Of a stretch of 5,256 nt of DNA, positions 1 through 5,256 are shown one piece after another. The notes below the pieces were generated by a model. The model ran no database searches, was not told the DNA's origin, and worked only from the letters and a program-made list of their open reading frames with translations. The stretch's first letter is position 1, and every line of letters begins with the position of its first letter. The position numbers and the translations under genes are program-made. The stretch comes from Rhodospirillales bacterium (lineage in GTDB: Bacteria > Pseudomonadota > Alphaproteobacteria > Acetobacterales > Acetobacteraceae): positions 1-5,256 of the forward strand of contig JAGWZS010000135.1 in the NCBI GenBank assembly GCA_018971905.1, written 5' to 3'.

Positions 1-713
1 CAGCCTCGAACCTTATTATCCGCGATGGCGGAATTAATGGCGTAGTGATTAAGCTTGCCAGAGGTTTCGGGGAGATCACGCTTGAAGCTGATGGTATTGT
101 CGCAGGAGGCGCGGCGCTTGATATTACGGTTTCGGAATATGCGGTGACAGCAGGGTTGACGGGCTTGGAATTTCTTTCAGGAATTCCCGGTACGATCGGA
201 GGTGCTGTGGCAATGAATGCTGGCGCTTACGATGGGGATATGGCTGGTATTTTGGATTGGGTTGATGTTGTAACGCGTAGTGGAGAGCTGAAGAGGCTTT
301 CCGTGCAGGAGTTGGGACTTTCCTACCGGCATTCAAACCTGACTTCCGATACAGTAGTCGTTGGCGCACGTTTGCGTGCTCGCCCAGGCGAGCCTGCCCT
401 CATTGCGGCAAAAATGGCTGAGATTAAGCGAAAACGTGAAGCAACCCAACCAGTAAGAGCGCGTACAGGTGGCTCAACATTTGCTAATCCTGAAGGGCAA
501 AAGGCTTGGAAGCTGGTGGATGAAGCTGGTTGCAGGGGGCTGCGCATGGGGCAGGCGCAGGTTTCCGATTTGCACTGTAATTTCCTATTGAATCTTGGTG
601 GAGCGACTGCGGCTGAACTGGAAGGTCTTGGCGAGGAAGTGCGGCGGCAGGTAAAACAAAAATCGGGCATATCCTTGAGATGGGAAATTAAACGAATCGG
701 AGTGCCTGCATGA
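1..713 (+). CDS. murB: UDP-N-acetylenolpyruvoylglucosamine reductase MurB, 5'-truncated by window edge
   Basis: MurB is a cytoplasmic FAD enzyme that uses NADPH to reduce UDP-GlcNAc-enolpyruvate to UDP-MurNAc, the second committed step of peptidoglycan precursor synthesis. The reading frame is already open at base 3 (first full codon GCC) and reads ASNLIIRDGG, the counterpart of the family's G-x-G-S-N-L flavin-binding segment, so the GTG at 45 is internal and not a start. 236 residues are visible; family members are usually about 300 or more, so roughly 70-90 N-terminal residues lie upstream. Further motifs are FLSGIPGTIGGAVAMNAGAY (FAD/substrate site), GGSTFANP with the presumed proton-donor serine at codon 474-476 (E. 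coli Ser229 equivalent), HCNFLLN, and the C-terminal WEIKRIG, whose Glu matches the last catalytic residue of the family. The stop TGA (711-713) overlaps the ddl start. In this kind of cluster murC normally lies just upstream, but it is not visible here. Confidence 0.96.
   Translation, partial: ASNLIIRDGGINGVVIKLARGFGEITLEADGIVAGGAALDITVSEYAVTAGLTGLEFLSGIPGTIGGAVAMNAGAYDGDMAGILDWVDVVTRSGELKRLSVQELGLSYRHSNLTSDTVVVGARLRARPGEPALIAAKMAEIKRKREATQPVRARTGGSTFANPEGQKAWKLVDEAGCRGLRMGQAQVSDLHCNFLLNLGGATAAELEGLGEEVRRQVKQKSGISLRWEIKRIGVPA
699..702 (+). promoter_or_regulatory. Ribosome binding site of ddl
   Basis: GGAG lies 7 bases before the ATG at 710 and 10 before a second ATG at 713, inside the last codons of murB. 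It favours the 710 start, whose ATG overlaps the murB TGA (ATGA), an arrangement typical of translational coupling. The start at 713 would shorten the protein by only one residue. Confidence 0.6.
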
Positions 714-1615
714 TGCGCGTAGCGGTATTGATGGGCGGCATTTCGTCCGAGCGTGAGGTTTCATTAAATTCTGGCGCTCAAGTATGTGAGGCTTTGAAAA
801 AAGCAGGCTACGAGGTGACGCCGATTATTGTTACTGAGGATTTAGCGGCACTTCTGTCGGCACTCACTCCCCGGCCGGATGTTGTATTCAACGCGTTGCA
901 TGGCCGCTTTGGTGAAGACGGTACAATTCAGGGTATTTTGGACTATGTCGGCTTGCCTTATACGCATTCAGGCGTGCGTGCTTCTGCACTGGCAATGGAC
1001 AAAGTGGCGGCAAAGGCCTTATTTGCGTCAGTTGGGCTGCCGGTAGCGTCTCATAAAATTGTTGACGTCGCGGAGTTGGTGCAGTGTGATCCTTTGCCAC
1101 GCCCTTATGTGGTAAAACCTGTAAACGAAGGTTCGTCCGTCGGGGTATTTATCGTCAAGGAAGGTGATAATCATCGCGCCGAGATTGCAGATAGCTGGCA
1201 ATTTGGCCGAGTGATGGTTGAACAATATATTCCTGGCCGTGAGTTGACAGTTGGCGTGTTGGAAGACCGGGCGCTTGTGGTAACTGAAATTCTGGCGGCG
1301 GAAAAATTTTATGACTACCATGCTAAATATGCGGCTGGAGGGTCGCGCCATGTTCTGCCGGCCGAGATACCAGAAGATATTGCAAAGGCCGCAAAAGAGA
1401 TAGCTGTGGCGGCACATAAGGCGCTGGGGTGCCGTGGGGCTTCCCGCGCTGATCTGCGCTACGATGAAAATGAAGGCCGTTTGATCTTGTTGGAGGTTAA
1501 TACGCAGCCGGGGATGACGGCAACGTCTCTATTGCCTGAACAAGCTGCGTATGAGGGTATGGATTTTCCTACACTTTGTTCCTGGATGGTCAGGATGGCC
1601 ACATGCCGCGTGTAG
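710..1615 (+). CDS. ddl: D-alanine--D-alanine ligase
   Basis: ATP-grasp enzyme that joins two D-alanines, producing the dipeptide that MurF adds to UDP-MurNAc-tripeptide; cytoplasmic. At 301 residues it is close to E. coli DdlB (306). Visible motifs in order are GGISSEREVSLNSG (residues 9-22, E14 equivalent to E. coli E15), ALHGRFGEDGT (62-72), the ATP-binding K136-P-V-N-E-G-S142-S-V-G loop, VEQYIPGRELTVGV (170-183), FYDYHAKY (200-207) and the metal-binding D248, E262 and N264 in RADL and LLEVNTQPGMT. The E14/S142/Y207 triad is complete. Tyr rather than Phe at 207, aligned with E. coli Y216, predicts normal D-Ala-D-Ala rather than D-Ala-D-lactate synthesis. It overlaps murB by 4 bases and ftsQ by 13, so it very likely shares their transcript. 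The isozyme label (DdlB) rests on the dcw position; the sequence alone does not separate DdlA from DdlB. Confidence 0.97.
   Translation: MMRVAVLMGGISSEREVSLNSGAQVCEALKKAGYEVTPIIVTEDLAALLSALTPRPDVVFNALHGRFGEDGTIQGILDYVGLPYTHSGVRASALAMDKVAAKALFASVGLPVASHKIVDVAELVQCDPLPRPYVVKPVNEGSSVGVFIVKEGDNHRAEIADSWQFGRVMVEQYIPGRELTVGVLEDRALVVTEILAAEKFYDYHAKYAAGGSRHVLPAEIPEDIAKAAKEIAVAAHKALGCRGASRADLRYDENEGRLILLEVNTQPGMTATSLLPEQAAYEGMDFPTLCSWMVRMATCRV
1592..1595 (+). promoter_or_regulatory. Ribosome binding site of ftsQ, decides the start
   Basis: AGGA ends 7 bases before the ATG at 1603, inside the last codons of ddl. This supports 1603 over the in-frame TTG at 1576, which would add nine residues (LFLDGQDGH if read literally) that do not look like an FtsQ N-terminus, and over the ATG at 1618. 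Confidence 0.5.
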
Positions 1616-2604
1616 AGATGTTACAGCGCCAAGTAGCTACGCCCGCGCGCGCGCCGCGGTCGCGCAATTCACGTGGGCGCAAATCCGCACCACCTCAAGA
1701 CAGGCTTACCCAGCGGGCATTATTTTTCCGCCGGATCAAGCGCAGTTTAAAACCGGGCCTTTGGATCTTGGGTGCGGGGGCTTTTCTGGTGGTAGGGGCT
1801 GAATTGGTACGCAGCTTGCCAGGTTCTTCTCACATGTCACAACCCGCATCGGTTGAGGCAAAAGTGCTTCCTGAAGCGTCTCAAATGCCTGCTGAGCATT
1901 CTGGCCTGTTGGCAAATATGCTGGCAGATATTGGTTTCCGCATTACAGATATTAAAATTGATGGTGCGGTGACAACAGATGCCACGATACTTACGCGCGC
2001 CATTGGCGTAAAAGAGGGCGATCCCACTTTTGGACTTTCACTTGAGGGCATTCAGCAGCGTGTACAGGCTCTTGGGCCTGTACAATCCGCGACGGTTGAG
2101 CGCCTATTGCCCGGTACTCTAGTCATTAACGTGACTGAGCGGAATGTATACGCGATCTGGCAAACAATTCAGAACGGACACGTTGTATTTCAGCTTATTG
2201 ATAAGAACGGCAACGTAATTCCTGATCAGGACGCAGCGGCAGCAAAACGGCGCGAACCTTCACTGTTGCTTCTGTCTGGGGTGGGGGCGCCAGAACAGGC
2301 GAACACGCTTATTCCTGAATTGAAATCTTATCCGCAGGTGTTGTCTCACGTGGTTGCCGCTGAGCGTGTCGACGGCCTACGCTGGAACCTGATATTAAAA
2401 AACCAGACGGTCGTGAAGCTGCCGATAGAAAATGAAATTGGCGCGCTCGAGCAACTGGCTTCGTTACAAGACTCCATGCGATTGCTGGACCGCTCGGTGG
2501 AAGTGATTGATCTACGTCAGGCGGGGCGGTTGGTCGTGCGGCCTTATGCAACTATGGCACCTAGCGCGAAGAATAAACCCGACGAATGGCAGGAGGGACA
2601 ATGA
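1603..2604 (+). CDS. ftsQ: Cell division protein FtsQ
   Basis: FtsQ is a single-pass (bitopic) inner-membrane protein of the divisome that, with FtsL and FtsB, links the cytoplasmic ring to the septal peptidoglycan synthases. With the ATG at 1603 it is 333 residues. It has a cytoplasmic, strongly basic tail (about 1-50, over a dozen Arg/Lys), one membrane segment (about 52-69, GLWILGAGAFLVVGAELV) and a variable periplasmic stretch to about 111. A POTRA domain follows (about 112-181, starting FRITDIKIDG and containing the family-typical RLLPGTLVINVTER), then the FtsQ C-terminal domain (about 183-318, with NGHVVFQLIDKNGNVI and a final VIDLRQAGRLVVRPY). Basic residues before the helix fit an N-in topology. 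The ddl end overlaps the start by 13 bases and the stop TGA overlaps the ftsA ATG. FtsQ is poorly conserved in sequence, so the call rests on architecture plus position; I see no damage. Confidence 0.95.
   Translation: MPRVEMLQRQVATPARAPRSRNSRGRKSAPPQDRLTQRALFFRRIKRSLKPGLWILGAGAFLVVGAELVRSLPGSSHMSQPASVEAKVLPEASQMPAEHSGLLANMLADIGFRITDIKIDGAVTTDATILTRAIGVKEGDPTFGLSLEGIQQRVQALGPVQSATVERLLPGTLVINVTERNVYAIWQTIQNGHVVFQLIDKNGNVIPDQDAAAAKRREPSLLLLSGVGAPEQANTLIPELKSYPQVLSHVVAAERVDGLRWNLILKNQTVVKLPIENEIGALEQLASLQDSMRLLDRSVEVIDLRQAGRLVVRPYATMAPSAKNKPDEWQEGQ
2061..2084. repeat. Perfect 9-bp inverted repeat with 6-base loop inside ftsQ
   Basis: TGTACAGGC (2061-2069) is the exact reverse complement of GCCTGTACA (2076-2084), separated by TCTTGG. 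In RNA it would form a compact hairpin, possibly with one extra T-G closing pair. It lies in the POTRA-coding part of ftsQ and encodes the near-symmetrical peptide VQALGPVQ. No T-run follows, so it is not an intrinsic terminator. The repeat is certain; any function is unknown. Confidence 0.75.
2591..2596 (+). promoter_or_regulatory. Ribosome binding site of ftsA, decides the start
   Basis: A full AGGAGG sits in the last codons of ftsQ, 4 bases before the ATG at 2601 and 13 before the ATG at 2610. The in-frame ATG at 2586 lies upstream of it and so cannot use it. The 2601 start also makes an ATGA overlap with the ftsQ stop, as at the murB-ddl junction. The 4-base gap is on the short side, so 2610 remains a minor alternative. 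Confidence 0.6.
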
Positions 2605-3911
2605 ACAGCATGATGCGCCGCTCCTCTTTGTTGGATAGTGGAGGAAAGCTGCTGCCTGATGAAACGTTGCGAGGCCGTTCCGTAAAGTCTGGCCCGTTCG
2701 GCGTGCTGGATATCGGATCCACAAAGATTGCTTGCCTGATCGGCCGGGCGGAAGCCGATGGACGGCTACGGGCATTGGGATTTGGTTGGCAGAAAAGCCG
2801 GGGAATTAAATCTGGCGGTATTGTTGATCTCGATGAAGCGGAACGTGCGATTCGTGCCGCGGTAGGCGCTGCCGAGGACATGGCGGATCTGCGCCTGAAG
2901 TCGGTCAATGTAAATCTTTCGTGCGGACAGCCGGAGTCGCGGTTGTTCAATGTCCAGTGGCCTGTGGATGGCCGGGCCGTGAATACAGATGATATCCGAC
3001 GGGTGGTGCGCGAGGCGCGGATGCGGGCCTCCACCGAGGGGCGTGTTACGATTCACGCCCTGCCGCTGAGCTTTTCTGCGGATGAAACGCCGGGAGTAAC
3101 AGACCCCCGAGGCTTGTTTTGTGATACATTAACCGCTCAGCTCCATGTTGTGGACGCAAGCAGCACTGCTCTTCGTACGCTGGCTGCGTGTTTGTCCCGT
3201 TGTGAGTTAGATATTGCGGCTTTGGTCTCCGCTCCTTACGCGGCGGGGCTTGCCGCGCTGGTGGGGGATGAACGGGAATTAGGCGTTACAATAATTGACA
3301 TGGGGGGAGGGACCACCACCATGGCAGTTTTTTATGAGGGTCAAGTTTTACATACTTCGCAGCTTCCTGTTGGGGGCAACCATGTTACAGCTGATATCGC
3401 CATGGGACTTTCGACGCCGCTGGCTCATGCCGAAAGGCTAAAGGCGCTGTATGGAAGCTGCCATACTTCGCCTGATGATGCCAAAGAGCTTTTGCCGGTT
3501 CCATCGGTTGGTGAAGCTGAGCATCAAATCGCACAAGTACCACGTTCTCATCTGATTTCTTGTATCAGGCCTCGAGTCGAGGAGGTTTTTGAGATGGTTA
3601 AGGACCGGCTAGAAACTGCAGGTCTGGGCCGGGCGGGTAATGGCCGTGTGGTGCTCACCGGCGGGGCTTCACAACTCGGCGGTGTACGCGATCTGGCGTC
3701 GCAGATTCTTGAACGCCCCGTGCGCCAAGGGCACCCGGCGAGCGTTATTGGCCTGGCCGATGCAGCGGGAGCGCCGAATTTCGCCACACTTGTCGGCTTG
3801 CTTGCATTCGCCACGGGGGATGGTCAGCGGATGCAGGACATTAACTTTGAGGCGGAACGTACCCACGGCTGGTTCAGCCGTTTCGCCGAATTTTTAAAAA
3901 ATCGTGTTTGA
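2601..3911 (+). CDS. ftsA: Cell division protein FtsA, actin-like membrane tether of FtsZ
   Basis: FtsA is an actin-fold ATPase that binds the FtsZ C-terminal peptide, anchors the ring to the membrane and recruits later divisome proteins. With the ATG at 2601 it is 436 residues, normal for the family. It has a roughly 33-residue N-terminal lead, the phosphate-1 motif GVLDIGSTKIACLIG (34-48), the 1C subdomain (roughly 115-200), the phosphate-2 motif IIDMGGGTTTMAVF (231-244), LPVGGNHVTADIA (255-267), the adenosine motif VVLTGGASQLGG (350-361), and a C-terminal amphipathic membrane-targeting helix GWFSRFAEFLKNRV (423-436). The lead is longer than the approximately ten residues in E. coli. It overlaps ftsQ by 4 bases, which suggests coupled translation; ftsZ follows after 50 bases. 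All nucleotide-site motifs and the membrane helix are intact, so it should be functional. Confidence 0.97.
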   Translation: MNSMMRRSSLLDSGGKLLPDETLRGRSVKSGPFGVLDIGSTKIACLIGRAEADGRLRALGFGWQKSRGIKSGGIVDLDEAERAIRAAVGAAEDMADLRLKSVNVNLSCGQPESRLFNVQWPVDGRAVNTDDIRRVVREARMRASTEGRVTIHALPLSFSADETPGVTDPRGLFCDTLTAQLHVVDASSTALRTLAACLSRCELDIAALVSAPYAAGLAALVGDERELGVTIIDMGGGTTTMAVFYEGQVLHTSQLPVGGNHVTADIAMGLSTPLAHAERLKALYGSCHTSPDDAKELLPVPSVGEAEHQIAQVPRSHLISCIRPRVEEVFEMVKDRLETAGLGRAGNGRVVLTGGASQLGGVRDLASQILERPVRQGHPASVIGLADAAGAPNFATLVGLLAFATGDGQRMQDINFEAERTHGWFSRFAEFLKNRV

Positions 3912-3936
3912 CATGAAAACGGCGGGTTCTTTACCC
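3908..3936 (+). promoter_or_regulatory. Promoter-like element upstream of ftsZ (weak)
   Basis: A perfect -35-type TTGACA (3908-3913) overlaps the ftsA stop codon and lies about 50 bases before the ftsZ start. At 16-17 bases spacing the -10 candidates are TTTACC (3930) or TTACCC (3931), both poor matches to TATAAT. FtsZ is known to have its own promoters in several bacteria, including inside or after ftsA, so the position is sensible, but the sequence evidence is only half a promoter. Confidence 0.22.
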
Positions 3937-3945
3937 ATGCTGTTT

Positions 3946-3951
3946 AAGGAG
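3946..3951 (+). promoter_or_regulatory. Ribosome binding site of ftsZ
   Basis: AAGGAG in the context TTTAAGGAGAGAG lies 10 bases before the ATG at 3962. It is the only ribosome binding site of the five genes located in non-coding sequence. Being a long match, it suits a highly translated gene and fixes the start at 3962; no other in-frame start lies nearby. Confidence 0.75.
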
Positions 3952-3961
3952 AGAGAAGCCC

Positions 3962-5256
3962 ATGGTTTTGCATTTATCCGTCGATAAACCCACGCACACC
4001 GATTTCACGCCTCGCATTACCGTGTTCGGCGTCGGCGGCGGTGGGTGCAATGCTGTGAACAACATGATCCAGATGAATCTGCCGGGTGTGGAGTTCGTGG
4101 TTGCAAACACGGATGCGCAGCAATTGCAGCGCTCTCTGGCTGAAAAGCGCATTCAGCTCGGTCCGCATCTTACCCAGGGCAATGGTGCGGGCGGGCGTCC
4201 AGACATTGGAAAGCTGTCCGCCGATGAAGCGGCTGATGATCTCGCCCGCCACCTTGAAAATACGCACATGGTGTTCATCACCGCAGGCATGGGCGGGGGA
4301 ACGGGCACCGGCGCGGCGCCCGTAATCGCGCGCATGGCGCGTGAGCGTGATATTCTTACAGTTGGTGTGGTTACTAAGCCTTTTGCTTTTGAAGGCAAGC
4401 GTAGGATGAGGGCCGCCGAGGAAGGCATTGTCGAGATGCAGGCCTACGTGGATACGCTTATCGTGATTCCGAATCAAAATCTTTTCAAGGTCGCCAATGA
4501 GCGCACTGGTTGGAAAGAAGCCTTCGAGATGGCTGATAACGTGCTCTATATGGGCGTACGCGGCGTGACAGACCTTATGGTGATGCCTGGCATCGTGAAT
4601 CTCGACTTTGCGGACGTTCGCTCCGTAATGCGCGAGATGGGCAAAGCAATGATGGGCACTGGCGAAGCCGAAGGTGAAGACCGTGCGATTCGTGCAGCCG
4701 AGGCTGCAATCAGCAATCCGCTCCTCGAAGACACCAACATGAAAGGTGCCCGCGGCCTGTTGATCAACATTACCGGTGGCTCGGACGTGACATTGTTCGA
4801 GATTGATCAGGCCGCCAATCGTGTAAGTGAAGAGGTGGATACGGATGCGAATATTATGTTCGGCATGTCGTTGGATGAAACCATGTCAGGCCGTATTCGC
4901 GTGTCGGTCGTGGCCACCGGCATCGATTCCATGCCTGTCTCGATGCCCAATCTGAAAGTGGTAAATGGTGGTGTGGAAAGCAGCCACATTGTCAATGCGG
5001 TGGCAACACAGAATGTGCAGCAACAGGCGGCTGCTTCCGGGGCAACGCGCCCGGCTGGCTATGTGCCAGAACCACCTTTGGCTCCCTTGGTTTCCAAAGC
5101 TTTTGTTGAACGCAGTCACGATGCTGTTTCTGCTGGTGTAGAGCCGCATTCTTTGGGTGAGGCGCCCGCAGCGCCACGCCCGCTTGCACCTATGCGGACG
5201 GTGGCGATGGCTCCAGCTTCTTTGCCTGTGCGGGCTCCGGAACCAGCCAAGACAGG
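3962..5256 (+). CDS. ftsZ: Cell division protein FtsZ, 3'-truncated by window edge
   Basis: FtsZ is the tubulin-like GTPase that polymerises into the division ring at midcell. 431 codons are visible with no stop. The N-terminal leader (1-17) is followed by [17 protein letters not shown] (19-35, nucleotide-binding), NTDAQQL (49-55), the T3 region [12 protein letters not shown] (72-83), the tubulin signature [12 protein letters not shown] (109-120), [12 protein letters not shown] (137-148), IPNQNLF (169-175) and the T7 loop NLDFADVR (213-220), with D215 and D218 aligned to the catalytic D209 and D212 of E. coli. The core ends near VVATGID (316-322). From 323 on the protein is a low-complexity linker rich in Ala, Pro and Val, at least 109 residues long. 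The conserved C-terminal peptide that binds FtsA lies beyond the window. Two odd residues near the nucleotide pocket are C29 and N74 (see findings). The gene follows ftsA by 50 bases on the same strand. Confidence 0.98.
   Translation, partial: MVLHLSVDKPTHTDFTPRITVFGVGGGGCNAVNNMIQMNLPGVEFVVANTDAQQLQRSLAEKRIQLGPHLTQGNGAGGRPDIGKLSADEAADDLARHLENTHMVFITAGMGGGTGTGAAPVIARMARERDILTVGVVTKPFAFEGKRRMRAAEEGIVEMQAYVDTLIVIPNQNLFKVANERTGWKEAFEMADNVLYMGVRGVTDLMVMPGIVNLDFADVRSVMREMGKAMMGTGEAEGEDRAIRAAEAAISNPLLEDTNMKGARGLLINITGGSDVTLFEIDQAANRVSEEVDTDANIMFGMSLDETMSGRIRVSVVATGIDSMPVSMPNLKVVNGGVESSHIVNAVATQNVQQQAAASGATRPAGYVPEPPLAPLVSKAFVERSHDAVSAGVEPHSLGEAPAAPRPLAPMRTVAMAPASLPVRAPEPAKT

Noticed and set aside
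45..47. GTG at 45 as the start of murB
   Set aside because: The same frame is open back to base 3 and encodes the conserved flavin-binding segment ASNLIIRDGG, so the true start is upstream of the window.
1576..1602. TTG at 1576 as the ftsQ start
   Set aside because: It would lengthen the overlap with ddl and lacks a ribosome binding site as good as the AGGA placed 7 bases before the ATG at 1603.
2561..3056. Overlapping minus-strand ORFs opposite ftsA, and others along the window
   Set aside because: They are Arg/Ser/Pro-rich, lack recognisable motifs and sit antisense to well-conserved genes, so they are codon shadows.
3129..3134. TTAACC in ftsA as a CtrA half-site
   Set aside because: No second half-site at the proper spacing, and it lies inside coding sequence far from any start.
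3302..3311. GGGGGGAGGG run in ftsA as a phase-variation tract
   Set aside because: It encodes the required Gly-Gly-Gly of the phosphate-2 motif; six Gs are short for a slippage switch, and ftsA is expected to be essential.
3570..3582. CCTCGA-G-TCGAGG palindrome in ftsA, with a T-run just after
   Set aside because: A one-base centre cannot form a full hairpin, and the 4-bp version is too weak for termination; it also lies deep in an intact coding region.
3924..3936. GGGT-TCTTT-ACCC hairpin after ftsA as a terminator
   Set aside because: The stem has only 4 pairs, no T-run follows, and a terminator here would separate ftsZ from its operon without other support.
4465..4475. Two adjacent GANTC sites (GATTC, GAATC) in ftsZ as CcrM-type methylation control
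   Set aside because: They fall in codons for the conserved IPNQN motif, not near a promoter, and follow from the codons for Ile-Pro-Asn-Gln.

Overview
The window is a contiguous piece of a dcw (division and cell wall) cluster, with every gene on the + strand: the 3' part of murB, then complete ddl, ftsQ and ftsA, and the 5' part of ftsZ, which runs off the right edge. The order murB-ddl-ftsQ-ftsA-ftsZ, the FtsZ core (T7 loop [11 protein letters not shown], long Ala/Pro-rich linker) and the MurB opening ASNLIIRDGG point to an alphaproteobacterium. The wording of MurB, FtsA (SGPFGVLDIGSTKI) and FtsZ ([13 protein letters not shown]) resembles what I recall from Acetobacteraceae; the family-level placement is recall-based inference. 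Base composition looks moderate in GC, with the start of ftsZ richer in GC at third codon positions than the start of the visible murB.

Layout: 1-713 murB (N-terminus outside the window); 710-1615 ddl, joined to murB by an ATGA stop/start overlap; 1603-2604 ftsQ, overlapping the ddl end by 13 bases; 2601-3911 ftsA, again joined by ATGA; a 50-base gap, 3912-3961; then ftsZ from 3962 to beyond 5256. The first four genes are so tightly packed that a single transcript with translational coupling is the natural reading. The ftsA-ftsZ gap is the only non-coding stretch. It holds a strong ribosome binding site for ftsZ and a TTGACA hexamer lacking a convincing -10 partner. There is no gene-free stretch over 300 bases, and I see no RNA gene, mobile element, CRISPR array or convincing terminator.

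Together the genes link precursor synthesis to division. MurB makes UDP-MurNAc and Ddl makes the D-Ala-D-Ala added to it. FtsQ is the membrane scaffold of the divisome, FtsA tethers FtsZ filaments to the membrane, and FtsZ forms the ring.

I do not see an undescribed system here; this is a conserved housekeeping locus. Points worth a second look are small: two unusual residues near the FtsZ nucleotide pocket (C29, N74), a perfect 9-bp inverted repeat inside ftsQ, an in-frame Shine-Dalgarno/ATG pair late in ftsA, the promoter-like and small-ORF content of the ftsA-ftsZ gap, and an arginine-rich FtsQ tail encoded partly by an alternating CG tract.
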